NCBI GenBank assembly: GCA_015698045.1
Contig: BLAL01000285.1
Span: forward strand, 3,908,001-3,972,000
Length of the DNA stretch: 64,000 nt
Reading direction: 5' to 3'
Origin: Rhizophagus clarus
Taxonomy: Eukaryota; Glomeromycota; Glomeromycetes; Glomerales; Glomeraceae
Part shown: positions 12,065 to 25,138 of the stretch, piece by piece
Numbering within the stretch: the stretch's first letter is position 1
Layout of the letters: every line of letters begins with the position of its first letter
Made by a program: the position numbers and the translations under genes
Notes under the pieces: generated by a model
What the model saw: the letters and a program-made list of their open reading frames with translations, nothing else
Databases searched by the model: none
What the model was told of the DNA's origin: nothing

Positions 12065-12380
12065 AAGGCAAACATGGATTATCGATTAAGAATAACTATA
12101 TGTAACCACAGTTATTTAACCAATTAAATCGAAGAGATAATTATTTATCCAATTTTGATTTTTTTGTATTCATATACTTTTAAATTTTTGTTTTTTCATG
12201 AAATTTCTTTCTCTTAATAAAGACGAATACATTATTTTTTATTGGGGTATAAATATGATGCTGCATTATAACGTTGAATGTTTATAAATCACATGATCGT
12301 GAGAGTAACATGCGATGTGCGCATTACAAGACTGATTCCCTGATCAACAAAACGATCATTTTTCGTTACAAGATAGAATA
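12065..12380. other. Intergenic stretch
   Basis: 3' region of the transporter and upstream region of the CTNNBL1 gene. The sequence is low in complexity and no gene is seen. Confidence 0.5.
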
Positions 12381-15300
12381 ATGAACGTAGATAAACTTTT
12401 TAACATTCCCTCTAGTTCCATTCCTAGTGGAAAAAACAAAAGGAAACTTACAGCTAATCCAAATATTGAAGTTCTCAAAGCAGTGCGTCAAAAAACTAAC
12501 CCCGAAGAACTTGAAGAAACCTCCGATTTTGTGACAAGAAATACAAATTCCAAAACTTCGCAACCTGTTCCATCAAAAAGTGCTCTTGCCACTTCTAATT
12601 CTTCGAAAGGAAAGGGTAAAGCTGTACAAATATCTGATGAAGTGGAAGAACAAGAATATTATATTGATGATTATGAAGAATATGAAAGTGGTTTAGAAGA
12701 GGAAGAAGGCGGAAGATTTTATGGGGGTGGATTAACTGATGAGCAAAAAAGAATTTTAGATTTAGTTGATCAAGTTGATATTGAGGAGGTTTGTATTTAA
12801 TAATTTAATAATTTCTTTCTTTTTCACATGAAAATAAGTTATTAATTAATTTATATATTTACATTCCCAAGCCAGAAGACTTAGACTTAGCTGGAGTGCG
12901 TAAAATGATTCTGAAGTTTGAAAAAGCTATACGCAAAAATCAAGAGCTTCGTGTCAAATATCCTGATGATCCGACAAAGTAAGTTTTTGACTTTCTACGC
13001 GTCATATATAATAAAAGTCATTAATAAATTTATACTTCATTTAGATTTATGGAATCAGAAGCAGATCTTGATGAAGAAATTAAACATTTATTAACTCTTA
13101 CTGAAGTACCTGATCTTTACCCTCAGATAGTTCAATTGGGGGCTGTAGACTTGATTGTGTCACTTTTAAGTCATGAGAATACAGATATTACTATTGATGC
13201 GATAGAATTGCTGAATGAATTGACAGATGAAGATGTTGTAGCAGAACATGAAGAAGGTGCTATAAAAATTTTTATTGATGCATTGGTAATATTATTATTC
13301 TTTATAAGGTATGATTGTTTAGCGCCAATTTCATTTTTTTAATATAATAATTTAAATTGCTTTTCTTTTATTAGCTCGAAAATCAATTGTTGGAACTCTT
13401 AGTACAGAATCTAAGTAGATTGGATGAAGAAGAACCCGCTGATAAACAAGGAGTTTTTAATACACTTGGTATGTGCTATTTTTTTTTACATAATAATCGT
13501 ATTCTAATAGTTATATATATATATATATATTTATATTTAAATAATATTAAAATTAATTAAAATTAGGCATAGTTGAAAACTTTACATCATTTGATCCTGC
13601 AATATCTGAGAGGATTGTCAGAGAAACAAATTTATTACAATGGATGCTTAACAGGATTAAGGTCAAAACGTTTGATTCTAATAAACAGTATTGTAGTGAA
13701 TTATTGGCAATTTTATTACAAAATAGTCGAGGTATTATTATTTATTTTTAAAGTATAATATTGTTTTAAATAATTTATTCACAAAACTTCATTATTTTTA
13801 GCTAACAGGTTGAAACTTGGAGAGTTGGGTGGTGTTGATGTTCTATTACAAGTCTTGAATGTATGAAATTTTTTTTTAATTTCGGATTTTTTTTTTTTTT
13901 TATTATAAAAAATAAATCCCAAATTAAAAATTTTCTTTTTGACTTTTATGACTTATATAAAGTCTTATAAACGTAAAGACCCAAAGGATTCTGATGAAAC
14001 AGAAATGATGGAAAATTACTTTGATGCTCTATGTTTAGCATTAGAGGAGCCAGAAATCAAACAAAAGTTTTTGGAAGGTGAAGGAGTTGAACTAATGTTG
14101 ATTATGATGAAGTAGGTTTTTTATATTTGTAAACTCGAACGAGCACAGGTGTTCTAATACGTGATAAAATATTGAATATAGAGAGAAGATGATGTCTCGC
14201 ATGCGTTCTATAAAAGTGTTAGATCATGCATTGTCAACACCAATGGGATTAAGGAATTGTGAACGTTTTGTGGAAATATTCGGACTTAAAACACTCTTTG
14301 CTGCTTTTATGCGTAAGGTAAATATGTATATATTAGGTATATTCGTATATCAACTGAGTTTGGTTCAGGTTTTCGGCATATTTGCTAGGAGTGACTGTAA
14401 TAGTCGGAAATCTCCTGCATTTTGATGTATTCAGTCATTTTTCTTGATCAATGCAAGGACTGAACTTCCGGGTATAGGTTATAACAATAATCTATAAAAG
14501 AAATAGATCAGATAATCTTGCAAATTGTATAATTTCGATATATTTGATTTGCGAACAAGTGTTCCAAATGTAAAACATATCAAAATTTTTTTGATACATA
14601 GTAGATTTATTCATTATTACAGGGTTTAAAAAAACTCAAAAAAAATTATAAATCATTCACCGAATTTGAAGAAGAAGGTAATTAATTTTTTAATATAATT
14701 TTTTCATCAGTTAATTGGAGGATTACTTCGCTCATAATTTTATAATTTGTAGAACATATCATGGGAATAATTATTTCCTTATTAAAAAACCTTCCGCGTG
14801 ATAGTGAAAGTCGAATGCGACTAATAAATAAATTTATTGAAAACAATTACGAGAAGATGGACAGATTGTTGGAAATTAGAGAAAATTATGAAACTAAAGT
14901 TGAAAATGTTAATAAGGAGATTGAAAAAGAAAGAGAGGTATATCACTTTAAAAATTTTTTTATCATGGGTTAATCTTGTTAATCATTCCATTTGTTTAGA
15001 CATTAGATGGAGATGACAGTGAAATGGAAGAGCTTTACCTAAGACGACGATTGGACGGGGGCTTATTTACTTTACAACTCGTGGATATTACAATTGCATG
15101 GATTTGTTTCGAGGAATCTGCGGTACGTGATTATTTTTATAACAATTACTTAATGCTCGTTTAAGTAATAATAGCAATAATGAAACTAACAATTATTGTT
15201 ATCTTTGTGAATAATGATAACATGATGTAATGCAATTAATCGCATCGTGTAACATTAAATCTTTTTAATTCCTTTTTGAAATTATAGATCAAAGAACATG

Positions 15301-15670
15301 TAAGCATTCTTCTAAATCGGACAGGACGTAGCTTATCTAATGTAAAGACGGTTTTAGAAGGTAAGACGATTTTAGTCTTTGTCTGTTAATCTTTTATTAA
15401 TTTGCTATTCCCCTTATTCGGAATTTCTTTATTTTGCTGTATTCCAATTTTGGAAATCATTTGCAATTTCATTGTATCACTACAGATTATTATAAAAACA
15501 TGGGCGATGACGATCAGATTGAGGCTGAAGATCGGGGTTCTAGTGAAAATGTCAAAGAATCGATGGATGTAGACAACGAATCACTAGTAGCAACAAAGAC
15601 AGATGATACTTTAAAGGAGGGATTATTAAAAGAAAAACAAATTGTTGAAATGTTGATAGGTTCATTATAA
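12381..15670 (+). CDS. CTNNBL1: Beta-catenin-like protein 1 homologue (CTNNBL1)
   Basis: Thirteen exons: 12381-12788, 12872-12978, 13045-13285, 13375-13468, 13567-13731, 13802-13860, 13963-14111, 14182-14317, 14623-14677, 14753-14937, 15000-15122, 15288-15360, 15486-15670; 1980 bases, 659 residues. CTNNBL1 is an armadillo-type nuclear protein associated with the Prp19/CDC5L spliceosomal complex. Recognisable family segments are KMILKFEKAIRKNQELRVKYPD, KFMESEADLDEEI, HENTDITIDAIELLNELTDED, QYCSELLAILLQNS, LGELGGVDVLLQ, MMENYFDALC and SIKVLDHALS. An acidic low-complexity N-terminus and a charged C-terminal tail make it longer than the animal protein. All joins keep phase; intron 8 (305 bases) is unusually long for this window. 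No damage is seen. Confidence 0.95.
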
Positions 15671-16572
15671 AAGACATAAATACACTTTTTTCAATACGAT
15701 TTTGTTTTTATTTTAGTAGTAATCTCAGAATATTCTTATAATTTATTTTTTTACACTAAATTGAATAATGTTTCAGGTGTAACCAAATAAAAATTTTATT
15801 CTACATTGTAGAAGTTTAATTCATATAAGGTTAATAATAATGAATTTTAGCTTCTTGATTGGATAATGACGACATTAATTCATTTATAAATGTTCCACAT
15901 TAAGTAAATTATTGGTAGTTAAAAATGATAAGCATATTTCAAGAGTTTGAAGTTTCATTTGTGTAACATTGTGCAATTCCGAAATCGCTAAAGAAAGGTA
16001 TTATATCGACCAACAGTGCATTTATGCATTCTCTTTTTTGGTATTGATATTCATGCCTTTGTCAAATGTCCGACGTCTTTGTTAACCATGCTACTCTATG
16101 TTTTCCAATCTAGTAAACAAGTGACTGTTCATCCAAAAATGGGCATTTCTATAACTAGACAACAAGTTAGATTGTTGTACCTACCAAATTTCAGACTTTA
16201 AAATGACTTCAAAAAAGCGTTGATCAATTTTCTTTCTTTCTTTTAAACTCATTAAAAAGGCGCTCTTTTAACTGAATGATTCTGGAGAATTAGGGATAAC
16301 TTTTTTTGGTGGTTTAACAAAGACGAATTTTTAACGCAATTCATAAAAACTTCCAAAAAAGCTTTCCTTCTTTTCATTTGTCATATTTTCTAAAATTCGC
16401 TTTAACCCTTTTCATTAAACTCTCATTTCTTTCGAATTGTAACATATTTTTCACGCTGGCGTGCGCGCTTTTAATTTAGATATTATATATATTTTGTTTT
16501 TTTTTTTTAGTTTTGTTCGAGAATTTTTTGTTAATATTACGTTCAAAACTTTTGTATAAATAGCATTTAACC
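15671..16572. other. Intergenic stretch
   Basis: 3' region of CTNNBL1 and promoter side of the RING ligase gene. A 61-residue open frame at 16016-16201 has no splice or family support and is not called. A pyrimidine-rich tract lies directly before the ligase start (about 16495-16530). Confidence 0.5.
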
Positions 16573-17979
16573 ATGACTCGCTTCACGCCTGCAAAATTTT
16601 TCCCTCTTCTCCTGTTATTCACATTTTGCGCCACAGTCCTTGCTAGTCCAACCCTGCATCAGGACATGATATATGTTAGTGATACTTCAGATAATATTAA
16701 TTCTGTTGATGTAGAAAAAACACCAGATGGAAAACCATCTGAAGGAGTTGACTATACTGAAGAAAATGCAAATTTACAACAAGTCGCAGATACACCAGAA
16801 CCCTCAGGCAATATTAAGGTTTGTAAAATGTACAAGTATCTTATATTTCGAATTTTGATAATAAATCTTTTCTATTTAATAGGGCTTATTGTACAACCCT
16901 GGTGATGTTTGCCTTGGGAATACCTCCCAAACTATCCCATCAAATATTCCTAAATCCTTAATGAATCAACGTATTGCTCTCATCAAGCAAAGTAACTCTT
17001 GCTCAATTTATGATCAGATTAATGCTGTTCAACAACAAGGTGTGATTGGTGCGGTTTTTTATGTTGATGGAAATCCACCTGCTTCATCGCCATCAAAGCC
17101 CGGTATAAAAATTCCAGTTTTAATGATTAATAGCGACAAAGGTGCTGAATTAATGAGCAAACTCACTGCAGCAACTGAAGGAAAGATGGTCAGAGTTACT
17201 ATGTTACCTTCCCCAGGTTCATTTGGCGGTGGTTGGCAAATTGCAATAATCGTTATCGGAGCTATACTTGCTGCTTCGTTCTTGGTTTCTGGTAAATATA
17301 CTTCAAAGATACTTCATAAGGTTATTTTTATCATGCTTTAGTTGAAGAACTAATTTGTCCTGATTTTTTTTTTTTAGTATTGATCCATTGTCGCTTATAT
17401 CAACTTAGACGTCGTGAACGAAATTTGATGATTGCTCAACACGAAGCTAATGTAAATTCCAAATTAAAAGTTTTCACCTTAGAAAAGTCCGTATTGAAAA
17501 CTTTTCCCACCAAGGTCTATAGTAAACCAGCTATCACTTCTGATTCTTCCAAATCGGCAACCATTTCAGAAGTTTGTTCTATCTGTTTAGAAGAACTTGT
17601 TGATGGTGAAACTTTAAGAGAATTACCATGTTCTCATTTGTATCATATGGAATGTGTTGATAAATGGCTAACAACAAAATCATCACATTGTCCTCTTTGT
17701 AAGCAAGATGTTACTCCACCCGAAATTGCTGAAAAACGTGAGAAAAAATATGCTCACGCAGTTCAAATTGAAGATAGGCTTAATAATATTTATGATACAT
17801 CTAATGAACGTAGGAGTACTGGTGGTAGTTCCTCAACATTTTCAAGGATTTTGGATATGTTTGGCTATGGAGGTTCAGGTCGGGAATCTCAATCTCGTGT
17901 GAGACCCACTGGTGGAAATCTCTTCGCTATTCAAGAACTTCCTCCTGTCCATAATGACAATTTAAATCGTATTGTATAA
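16573..17979 (+). CDS. PA-TM-RING E3 ubiquitin ligase
   Basis: Three exons, 16573-16818, 16883-17291 and 17378-17979; 1257 bases, 418 residues. The order is signal peptide (hydrophobic [17 protein letters not shown]), a luminal region with a protease-associated (PA) domain at about residues 83-185 ([25 protein letters not shown]), a membrane helix at about 199-219, then a cytosolic RING-H2 finger. The zinc ligands are visible as C285, C288, C303, H305, H308, C311, C323 and C326 in the C3H2C3 order. Proteins of this layout sit in endosomal or vacuolar membranes and ubiquitinate membrane cargo. The tail is Ser/Gly-rich. The gene is intact. Confidence 0.93.
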
Positions 17980-19134
17980 TAGAATTCAAGAGGAATACGA
18001 AGAGATTTCGTCACATAAGGGAATTCATAGTAACAAATCCGCGAATTTACCTCCATTATATGTATACATTCATCACCCAGCCTTCTCTCTCTTTTCGCAC
18101 ATGTACAAAAAGTTATCATGAATTCCCAATTTTACTAGACGCATTTTCATGAAAACCCTGCATTTTATACATTCCGCATTTGTTATTCATTTTTGCATTT
18201 TTTTCATACCTTTTGCATTTACGCTCATACTTTGCATTCAATCACACATACATATACATTTATAGATTTTAAATATATATACTAGCATTCGTGTACATGA
18301 CTTTTATCTTTGTTATAGATTTATATACAATTTTGCATTCATTTACACGGTATATACAACATTTTTTTGCATTTTCTTCATTTACATTTTTTCATATATT
18401 AGTTTATGATCATTTTATTTGGGTTTTCAATATTCTTCAACTCTTCACAATATCACTATACATTTTTTTTTTTTCAATTTTGTAGTTATTTTCATGTATA
18501 CCCCCTTATCTTTCATACCTTCTAAAAATTCGATTGCTTGAATTTTTTAAAATTCGATCTTTCCCTCTTCATTACTTCCGCGTGACACCCCTTAAAGTTG
18601 AAAAATCTTATTTTTCTTCTTATATATTTATATGTAACTTACTATCATTAATTGTATTTTTTTTATTAAAGGAACCCCTTTTATTCATTAAAATCTTTGT
18701 AAAAAGTGGTGTTAAAAAAAAAAAATTTTAAATATATATATATATTATATTATTATTATATTACACTATTTTTAAATTTGAGTGATCATTTTTGACTTGT
18801 TTTCTGCTGCTTTGTACCAGTAAAAGGCTTTCTCTAAATCCTTTTCTCCGTTCTCTTCCCATATTTGTAACAGTTAAAAGATAATCATCTGCTATATATG
18901 CCATACTAAACGTGATGGTTATTCGTATAGTTTTATCGCGATTAAGATCATCACCTTCATACGATTATGGGGGCAAATAATTATAATTCTGAAACATGCT
19001 ACATAATCAATAATTTGTCGCACAAATTACGCCTTTCTAGCAATCAATCGTTGTGTATAAAAGCATTTTTTAAAAAAACATCTGTTTTTTTTAAAAAAAT
19101 TATTTTGATTTTTTCATTTCATTACGATATAAAT
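17980..19134. other. Intergenic stretch with TGCATT repeats
   Basis: AT-rich spacer. From about 18155 to 18370 the hexamer TGCATT recurs with irregular spacing, often with CATTTTT tails. Open frames here (for example at 18291 and 18534) are low-complexity Phe/Ile/Leu strings without support. Part near 19080 is probably 5' untranslated sequence of the next gene. Confidence 0.5.
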
Positions 19135-20359
19135 ATGGAATTTTTAATAAATGAATCAGAAGAACCAGGAAAATGTAATGAGAAAGAAAATGATCCTATA
19201 AATGTATTTATTGCGGTTTTTATTGCGTTCGGTATGTTAGTTAGTTATTTACCGCAGGTAAGCTTTATTAAACAATTTTTGTTGAAAAATGATTTTATTA
19301 AATACTAATACATTTTTAAATTTCTTCAATAGCATTATAAAATTATTTGTACCAAGTCTAGTGAAGGGATTAGTCCATGGTTTCTTTTGTTGGGTTCTAT
19401 TTCAATGACATGCAGTTATTTCAATATTTTAATTTTACAATTTGTTCAATTTGGTTGTTGTAAAAATGTGGTATGTGATTAAGCTTGTTATCTATATACG
19501 TTTATATATAAAATTGATTGATTTTTCTAAAAAATCTTTTTTATAGTACCCTGTTGGATATTGTCTTGAAAATGTTTTAGGAATTATTCAACTAACAATT
19601 CAGTGGTTTTGTTTTATAACGATTTTGGTATTATTTATGATATATTTTCCAGAATATAAAAAATATATACCAAATATTAGTTTAGGAAGTGGATATAATA
19701 ATCTATCATCAATTTCGTCATCATCATCAAAATATTCTCAGGAATGGAGCATTTCTCTTAAAGTCGCAACCGCTGTCATTATTCATTTCATATTTACACT
19801 CATTGTTTCTGCCTATCTTTTAATATTTGTCGGCGGAGCCGAAGAAAAAGTAACCAGATATTGGGCAGATCTATTAGGAGTTATTTCTTTAATTTTAGCA
19901 TCAGTTCAATATTTACCTCAGATTTGGAAAACTTGGAAAAGGAAGGTATGATTAGTAAAAACTTTTCTGTGATTAAAGATGATTCTTCTTTTTAACATTT
20001 TATCAATTAGTCTGTTGGAGCTCTCAGTATTCAAATGATGCTGCTTCAAACTCCAGGTAATTTACACATTATAGTTTGCCCATGATCTTATATAATATTT
20101 CCCATCTTTTAACATAGCTTCCTTAGGTTCATTCCTTTTCGCTTATTCCCTCGCTTCTAGTCCTGGCACTAGATGGTCAACTTGGATTGTTTTCCTTATA
20201 ACGGGATGTCTTCAAGGAACTCTTCTAATTATGTGCATTTGTTGGTATTACAGAGAAAAACGTATTGATGAAGAAATTATTTCTGATAGCCCGATTATTC
20301 CGGTTATTCCTGATGAACATACTAGATTGCTTGGTTCTCAAGCTAACATTAGGTCTTAA
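19135..20359 (+). CDS. PQ-loop repeat membrane protein
   Basis: Five exons: 19135-19257, 19333-19470, 19547-19945, 20011-20056 and 20118-20359; 948 bases, 315 residues. Two PQ-loop motifs are visible: SYLPQ at residues 37-41 followed by HYKIICTKSSEGISPWFLLLG, and QYLPQIWKTWKRKSVGALS around 208-226. Seven membrane helices are likely, the family plan for lysosomal/vacuolar cationic amino acid or cystine exporters. A polar Ser-rich loop lies between the repeats, and the C-terminal tail EHTRLLGSQ has an ExxxLL-type sorting signal, which supports a vacuolar or endosomal location (inference). The frame is open upstream to 18967, but MEFLINE is the most likely start. Confidence 0.88.
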
Positions 20360-20850
20360 AGAGAGATAAATAAGAAAATTTTTATTCTATGTATTTTGTA
20401 AGATAGGATTTATAGAATGATTTATGTTTACTGAAAGAGGAAGTTTTAATCTTGTAGTAAATGAAACAAAGATACTAGATCTATTTGTAAGAAGGAAAGA
20501 AGGAAATATCTTCTGAATTTTATCTTTTTTATTTTAGAATATACTATATAAATTAATTCATATTTAGATATTTTTAAATTATATTAGGAATATAAAAAGT
20601 TTCTAACTTGAACTGGAAACCAGATCCCTTCAATTTCAAAATAAAGATTCTATTAAATTCATTAATTTTTGCATAGTTCGAAAATTAATCTTCATAACAT
20701 TATTAATTTTTTGTGTAAACAAATTACCATATTTGATATGATGTAACATCGTCAATAGTGGTACGAAGTTGCGCATTTTAAAACCGTTCAATTTATTTTG
20801 TTTAAATTGCCCGCATATAATTCAGATTCACACAATTCAAATTAATTGGT
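20360..20850. other. Intergenic stretch
   Basis: Between the PQ-loop gene and the kinase gene on the same strand; AT-rich, no feature seen. Confidence 0.45.
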
Positions 20851-22702
20851 ATGCCCGAGAATTTATGGAAACGAGTTTTTCCTGATATGCATCAGGTAAT
20901 ACAATTTACATTATCATTGTAGCAATATTAAATATTTTATGTTTATAATAATAATTTTTTTATTATTAAAAGCGCTATGCCATTATTAAATCAACTACTG
21001 AACCAGAAGACAGAGATGAAAGAATAATTTATATAGAAGATTTAGAAAAAAGAAGACGAGTATATGGAATATGTGGAGAATGTGATGAACCTGGCACAGG
21101 AGAAAATTGGTGTCAACCTTGTAATGCAAAAAGATTTAAGGATAACTTCAAAAATTGGACTAGTGGAAATAAAGATATTGATGAACTTATACAGCAATCA
21201 CAACTTAATGCTGTACATTTTAAAAGATGTCTTGAATGGATACCTTTTGAAAGATTTCAAAATATTACTTATATTGCAAAAGGTGGTTTTGGTAAGATTT
21301 ATTCAGCTGAATGGCCTGAAGGAATAATTGAATATTGGGATATTAAAAAAGAAGAATGGCACAGAAATAAAAATTCTAAAGATTTCATAGTTGCATTGAA
21401 AAGTTTAGATAATTCTTCTGATATAAGTTCAGAATTTATAAATGAAGTAATTTAAATTTACTTTGTTTATTATTTCAAATCATCATTCACATTTATTTAT
21501 TAATTTAACTTTATATTTTTTAATAATTAGATTAAATCTCATCTTCAGATTTTTCTTTATGATGTTGTTCAATGTTTTGGAATAACCCAAGATTCAAATA
21601 CTAACGAGTATATGATGGTTTTATATTATTGTAAAAAAGGAAATTTAAGAAATTTTTTGGATCAATCTAAAAAATATATAGATTATAAAAAAAAAATTTA
21701 TATTTTATTACAAATTGCAAGAGGACTTTTAGATATTCATAATGCTGGAAAAGTTCATAAAGATTTTCATTCAGGTAATATATTGTTTAGTAATAAGAAT
21801 TTACCATTTATAAGTGATTTAGGAATGTGCCGACCAGTAAATAATAATTCAATTAAAGAAGGAATTTTTGGAGTATTACCATATGTGGCACCAGAAGTTT
21901 TACGTGGATATAATTATACAAAAGCAGCAGATATTTATTCATTTGGAATAATAATGAATGAATTTCTTTCTGAAGAAACTCCTTATTATAATATTCCTCA
22001 AAATGCATTTTTAGCTATGAAAATATGTGAAGGACAGAGACCAACAATTTCTGAAGATATACCAAAATTACTTGCAAATTTAATAATAAAATGTTGGGAT
22101 GCTAAAATAGAAAATAGACCTATTACTAAAGAATTATATCAAATATTAAAAAAATGGGATGAAGAAAAAAAAAATGATAATACTGAAATTTATTTTCAAA
22201 TAAAAGAAAGTGATAAAATTAGAAAAAAAAAATTTGAAAATAAATCCAGAAATATTCAAATAAATTTGCAAACAACTTACTCTAGTAGACTTTTAAATTT
22301 TAAAAATCTTCCAATTCCAGTAAATTCTTTAGATTTATCATCATCTTTTCAACTTAATTCAGGTAATTTAATTTAATTTTACTTTTATTATAAAATTCTA
22401 ATTATTAATTTTTTTTTTTTATTTTATTTTTTTTTTTTTTTTTTTTTTAATAGATAATGACTATTCTATCCAATCATCATTATCAATTCCAAGTAAATAT
22501 TTTTATAAATATTATTGTTTTAATTATTATATTTAAATATATTAATAATTAAATATATTATATAATATATAGTTTCAGAATGTTTAAATATTCAATTAAA
22601 TGATGAATCAGGTAAGTTATTATTTATTTTTATTTATAATATTATTAATATTCTTTAATTAATTTATTTATTTATTTTATAGAATTAAATGAAATCTATT
22701 AA
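20851..22702 (+). CDS. Protein kinase, TKL-like, with N-terminal CxxC pairs
   Basis: Six exons: 20851-20895, 20973-21446, 21531-22362, 22454-22492, 22573-22611 and 22683-22702; 1449 bases, 482 residues. A cysteine motif (C49, C52, C62, C65) resembling a small zinc knuckle precedes the kinase domain at about residues 110-350. The glycine loop is AKGGFG (117-122) and the ATP-binding lysine is in VALK (K158). The catalytic loop reads HKDFHSGN, with Lys where HRD kinases have Arg. The metal motif reads DLG rather than DFG (269-271), and APE is present at 293-295. Catalytic D251, N256 and D269 are kept, so activity is possible. Such kinases form a very large family in Rhizophagus. The last three exons are 39, 39 and 20 bases. 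Confidence 0.88.
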
Positions 22703-23392
22703 AATAGTAAAAATAATAATAAATAAAATTCTTTTTTTATTACTATTTTTGATTACTATAATAAAATAATTTATTAATCAAAAATACTAAAAATAAGAAA
22801 AACAAATAAAAATAGTAAAAAATACTGCTTACTACTTATTTATACTATTAATTAAAAAAATACAAAAAACTGATTTTATAATTATAAAAATAATATTATT
22901 ATTCCTTAAACTATAAGTAATTGTAAATAAATTTGTTTACAATTTTACCAGAAATTCAGTTTTCATCTATTTTAATAAATAATAAGATTATTGTAAAAAA
23001 AATTTTTTTTCAATTAGATTGACATATATATTATATGATGCTAATTATTATTTACTGATTGTATAATAAAAAATTAAAGTTATTTATTAATTAAAACTTG
23101 TATTTTTAAATACCCATTTTTTTAAAAAAATTTGCAATTAAATTTAATGATTTTATTAAGTTTTAATTATAGTTACATTAAATCTTAATATAAGATTTAA
23201 AATATATCATAATGAAAAACTTTTATTATTTGAAATTTTTATATTGAAGGTTTTTCTTTAGCCAGATTAAACAAAAACAATCACAAGTTGAATAATAATG
23301 TCAAATCAGCTATCAATCAGCCATCAGGATTGATGAACAGTCAAACAAATTAATATTTAATCAGCAATAAATTGTACTACTTAAGGCTCTGA
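22703..23392. other. Intergenic, extremely AT-rich
   Basis: Almost pure A/T sequence after the kinase. At 23270-23350 are short imperfect repeats of ATCAATCAGCCATCA type. No gene is seen. Confidence 0.5.
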
Positions 23393-24859
23393 TCAGTTCA
23401 GTTCAGTTTGATTTTTGCAAAAACTGATACTGAACTGAATTAATCGGTATCAGTATTAATGATTACTGAAACTGACTGATATTGGTATTGATGATTATCA
23501 ATACTGATCAATAATTACCAAAAACTGAACTGATTTACCAATATTATGACATCAACTAATAAAACATTTTGCAACGTTTTTTATTAAGGTGACAAAAAAT
23601 AAAGTTGCAAATCATTTTTTTACTAAATTAACTAATAAAAACGTTTCGCAATATTTTCTATTAAAGTGACAAAAAACGTTGCAAAATGTTATTTTTTTAT
23701 TAAATTAACCAATAAAAAATGTTTCGCAATATTTTCTATTAAAGTAACAAAAAAAAACGTTTACAAAACATTTTTTTATTAAAATTAACAGATAAAAACA
23801 TTTATCAATGTTTTCTATTAAAGCAACAAAAAAAATGTTTGCAAAATATTTTTTTTATTAAAATTAACAGACAAAAACATTTCGTAATATTTTCTATTAA
23901 AGTGGTAAAAAAAAGTTTGCGAAACATTTTTTTCAGATAAAAACATTTTGCAACGTTTTTTATTAAAATAATAAAAAAATGTTGCAAAACATTTTTTTAT
24001 TAAATTAACGATAAAAAATATTTCACAACATTTTCTATTAAAGTAATAAAAAAATATTTGCGAACTGATTTTTTTATTAAAATTAACAGATAAAAACATT
24101 TCGAAACATTTTCTATTAAAGCAATAAAAAAAATGTTGCAAAACATTATTTTTTTATTAACTAATCAATAAAAAACATTTCGCAACATTTTCTATTAAAG
24201 TGACAAAAAAAAATGTTGCGAAATGTTATTTTTTTATTAAATTAACCAATAAAAGATGTTTCGCAATATTTTCTATTAAAGTGATAAAAAAAATGTTTGT
24301 GAAATGTTATTTTTTTATTAAATTAACCGATAAAAAATGTTTCGCAACATTTTTAATTAAAGCAACAAAAAAAAATGTTGCGAAATATTTTTTTATTAAA
24401 ATTAACAGATAATCAATAAAAAATGTTTCATAATATTTTTTAATTATAGCAACAAAAGAAATATTTTTTTTATTAAAATTAACTAACAAAACATTTTGCA
24501 ATGATTTTGTAATTAATTTGACAAAAAACTGCTGCAAATATTTTTTTATCCAATTAACATTTCGCAACTTGTTTGTTGATAAAACACCGCTGTGAAATGG
24601 TTTATTTTATCAAAATAACTAATTAAAAACATTTTTTTATTATATTATATGATATAAAACATTTTTGTTATTTATTATGTTATTTCGATTCAATAATTCA
24701 GTTTGGTAAATCGCAAAACCAGTATTGAAACCGCAGTTACTAAAACCGATCGGTAAATTTATCAAAAATTTCAGTTCAGTAAACTGTAAAACCAAAATCG
24801 CTCTGATACCAAAACCGATCAGTACAATTTAGTAATTACCAAAACTAATCAGAACCCTA
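23393..24859. mobile_element. Foldback-type element with hairpin tandem units
   Basis: The ends are inverted copies: AGGCTCTGATCAGTT at 23394-23408 against the complement of AACTAATCAGAACCCT at the right end near 24843-24858, with further inverted similarity in the CTGAACTGAA-rich subterminal zones (23400-23540 and 24700-24850). Between them, about 23560-24600, are roughly twelve tandem units of about 79 bases, each with a TTTTCTATTAAAG core flanked by complementary halves (CGCAACATTTT and AAAATGTTGCG types), so each unit can form a hairpin. There is no transposase frame; apparent Phe/Lys-rich frames come from the repeats. Confidence 0.7.
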
Positions 24860-24930
24860 GTATTACCTAATTGATGTCAGATAATGTCAAAAATTGGCAC
24901 CAAATCAGGTTACTAGTTGAAAGATCAATA

Positions 24931-25138
24931 ATGGTTGATTGATGGTCAATTAATGGTCAAATTATGATCAAATTATGGTCAAATTATGGTCAAATTATGA
25001 TCAAATTATGGTTAAGTTATGGTCAAATTATGGTCAAATTATGGTTAAGTTATGGTCAAATTATGGTCAAATTATGGTTAAATTATGATCAAATTATGGT
25101 TAAATTATAGTCAATTGATGGTTAATTGATGGTTGAAA
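24931..25138. repeat. 11-base minisatellite
   Basis: Tandem ATGGTCAAATT units with variants ATGATCAAATT and ATGGTTAAGTT, about 15-18 copies, directly after the foldback element. They run out into ATTGATGGTTA-type sequence on the right. Confidence 0.85.

Noticed and set aside
16016..16201. 61-residue frame in the intergenic region
   Set aside because: No splice partner, family motif or start context; likely chance.
18291..18731. Two short hydrophobic frames
   Set aside because: Phe/Ile/Leu strings from T-rich low-complexity sequence.
23805..24567. Phe/Lys-rich frames on both strands
   Set aside because: Produced by the 79-base hairpin units of the foldback element.
24931..25138. CRISPR-like spaced repeat
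   Set aside because: The 11-base units are contiguous with no unique spacers, and the genome is eukaryotic.
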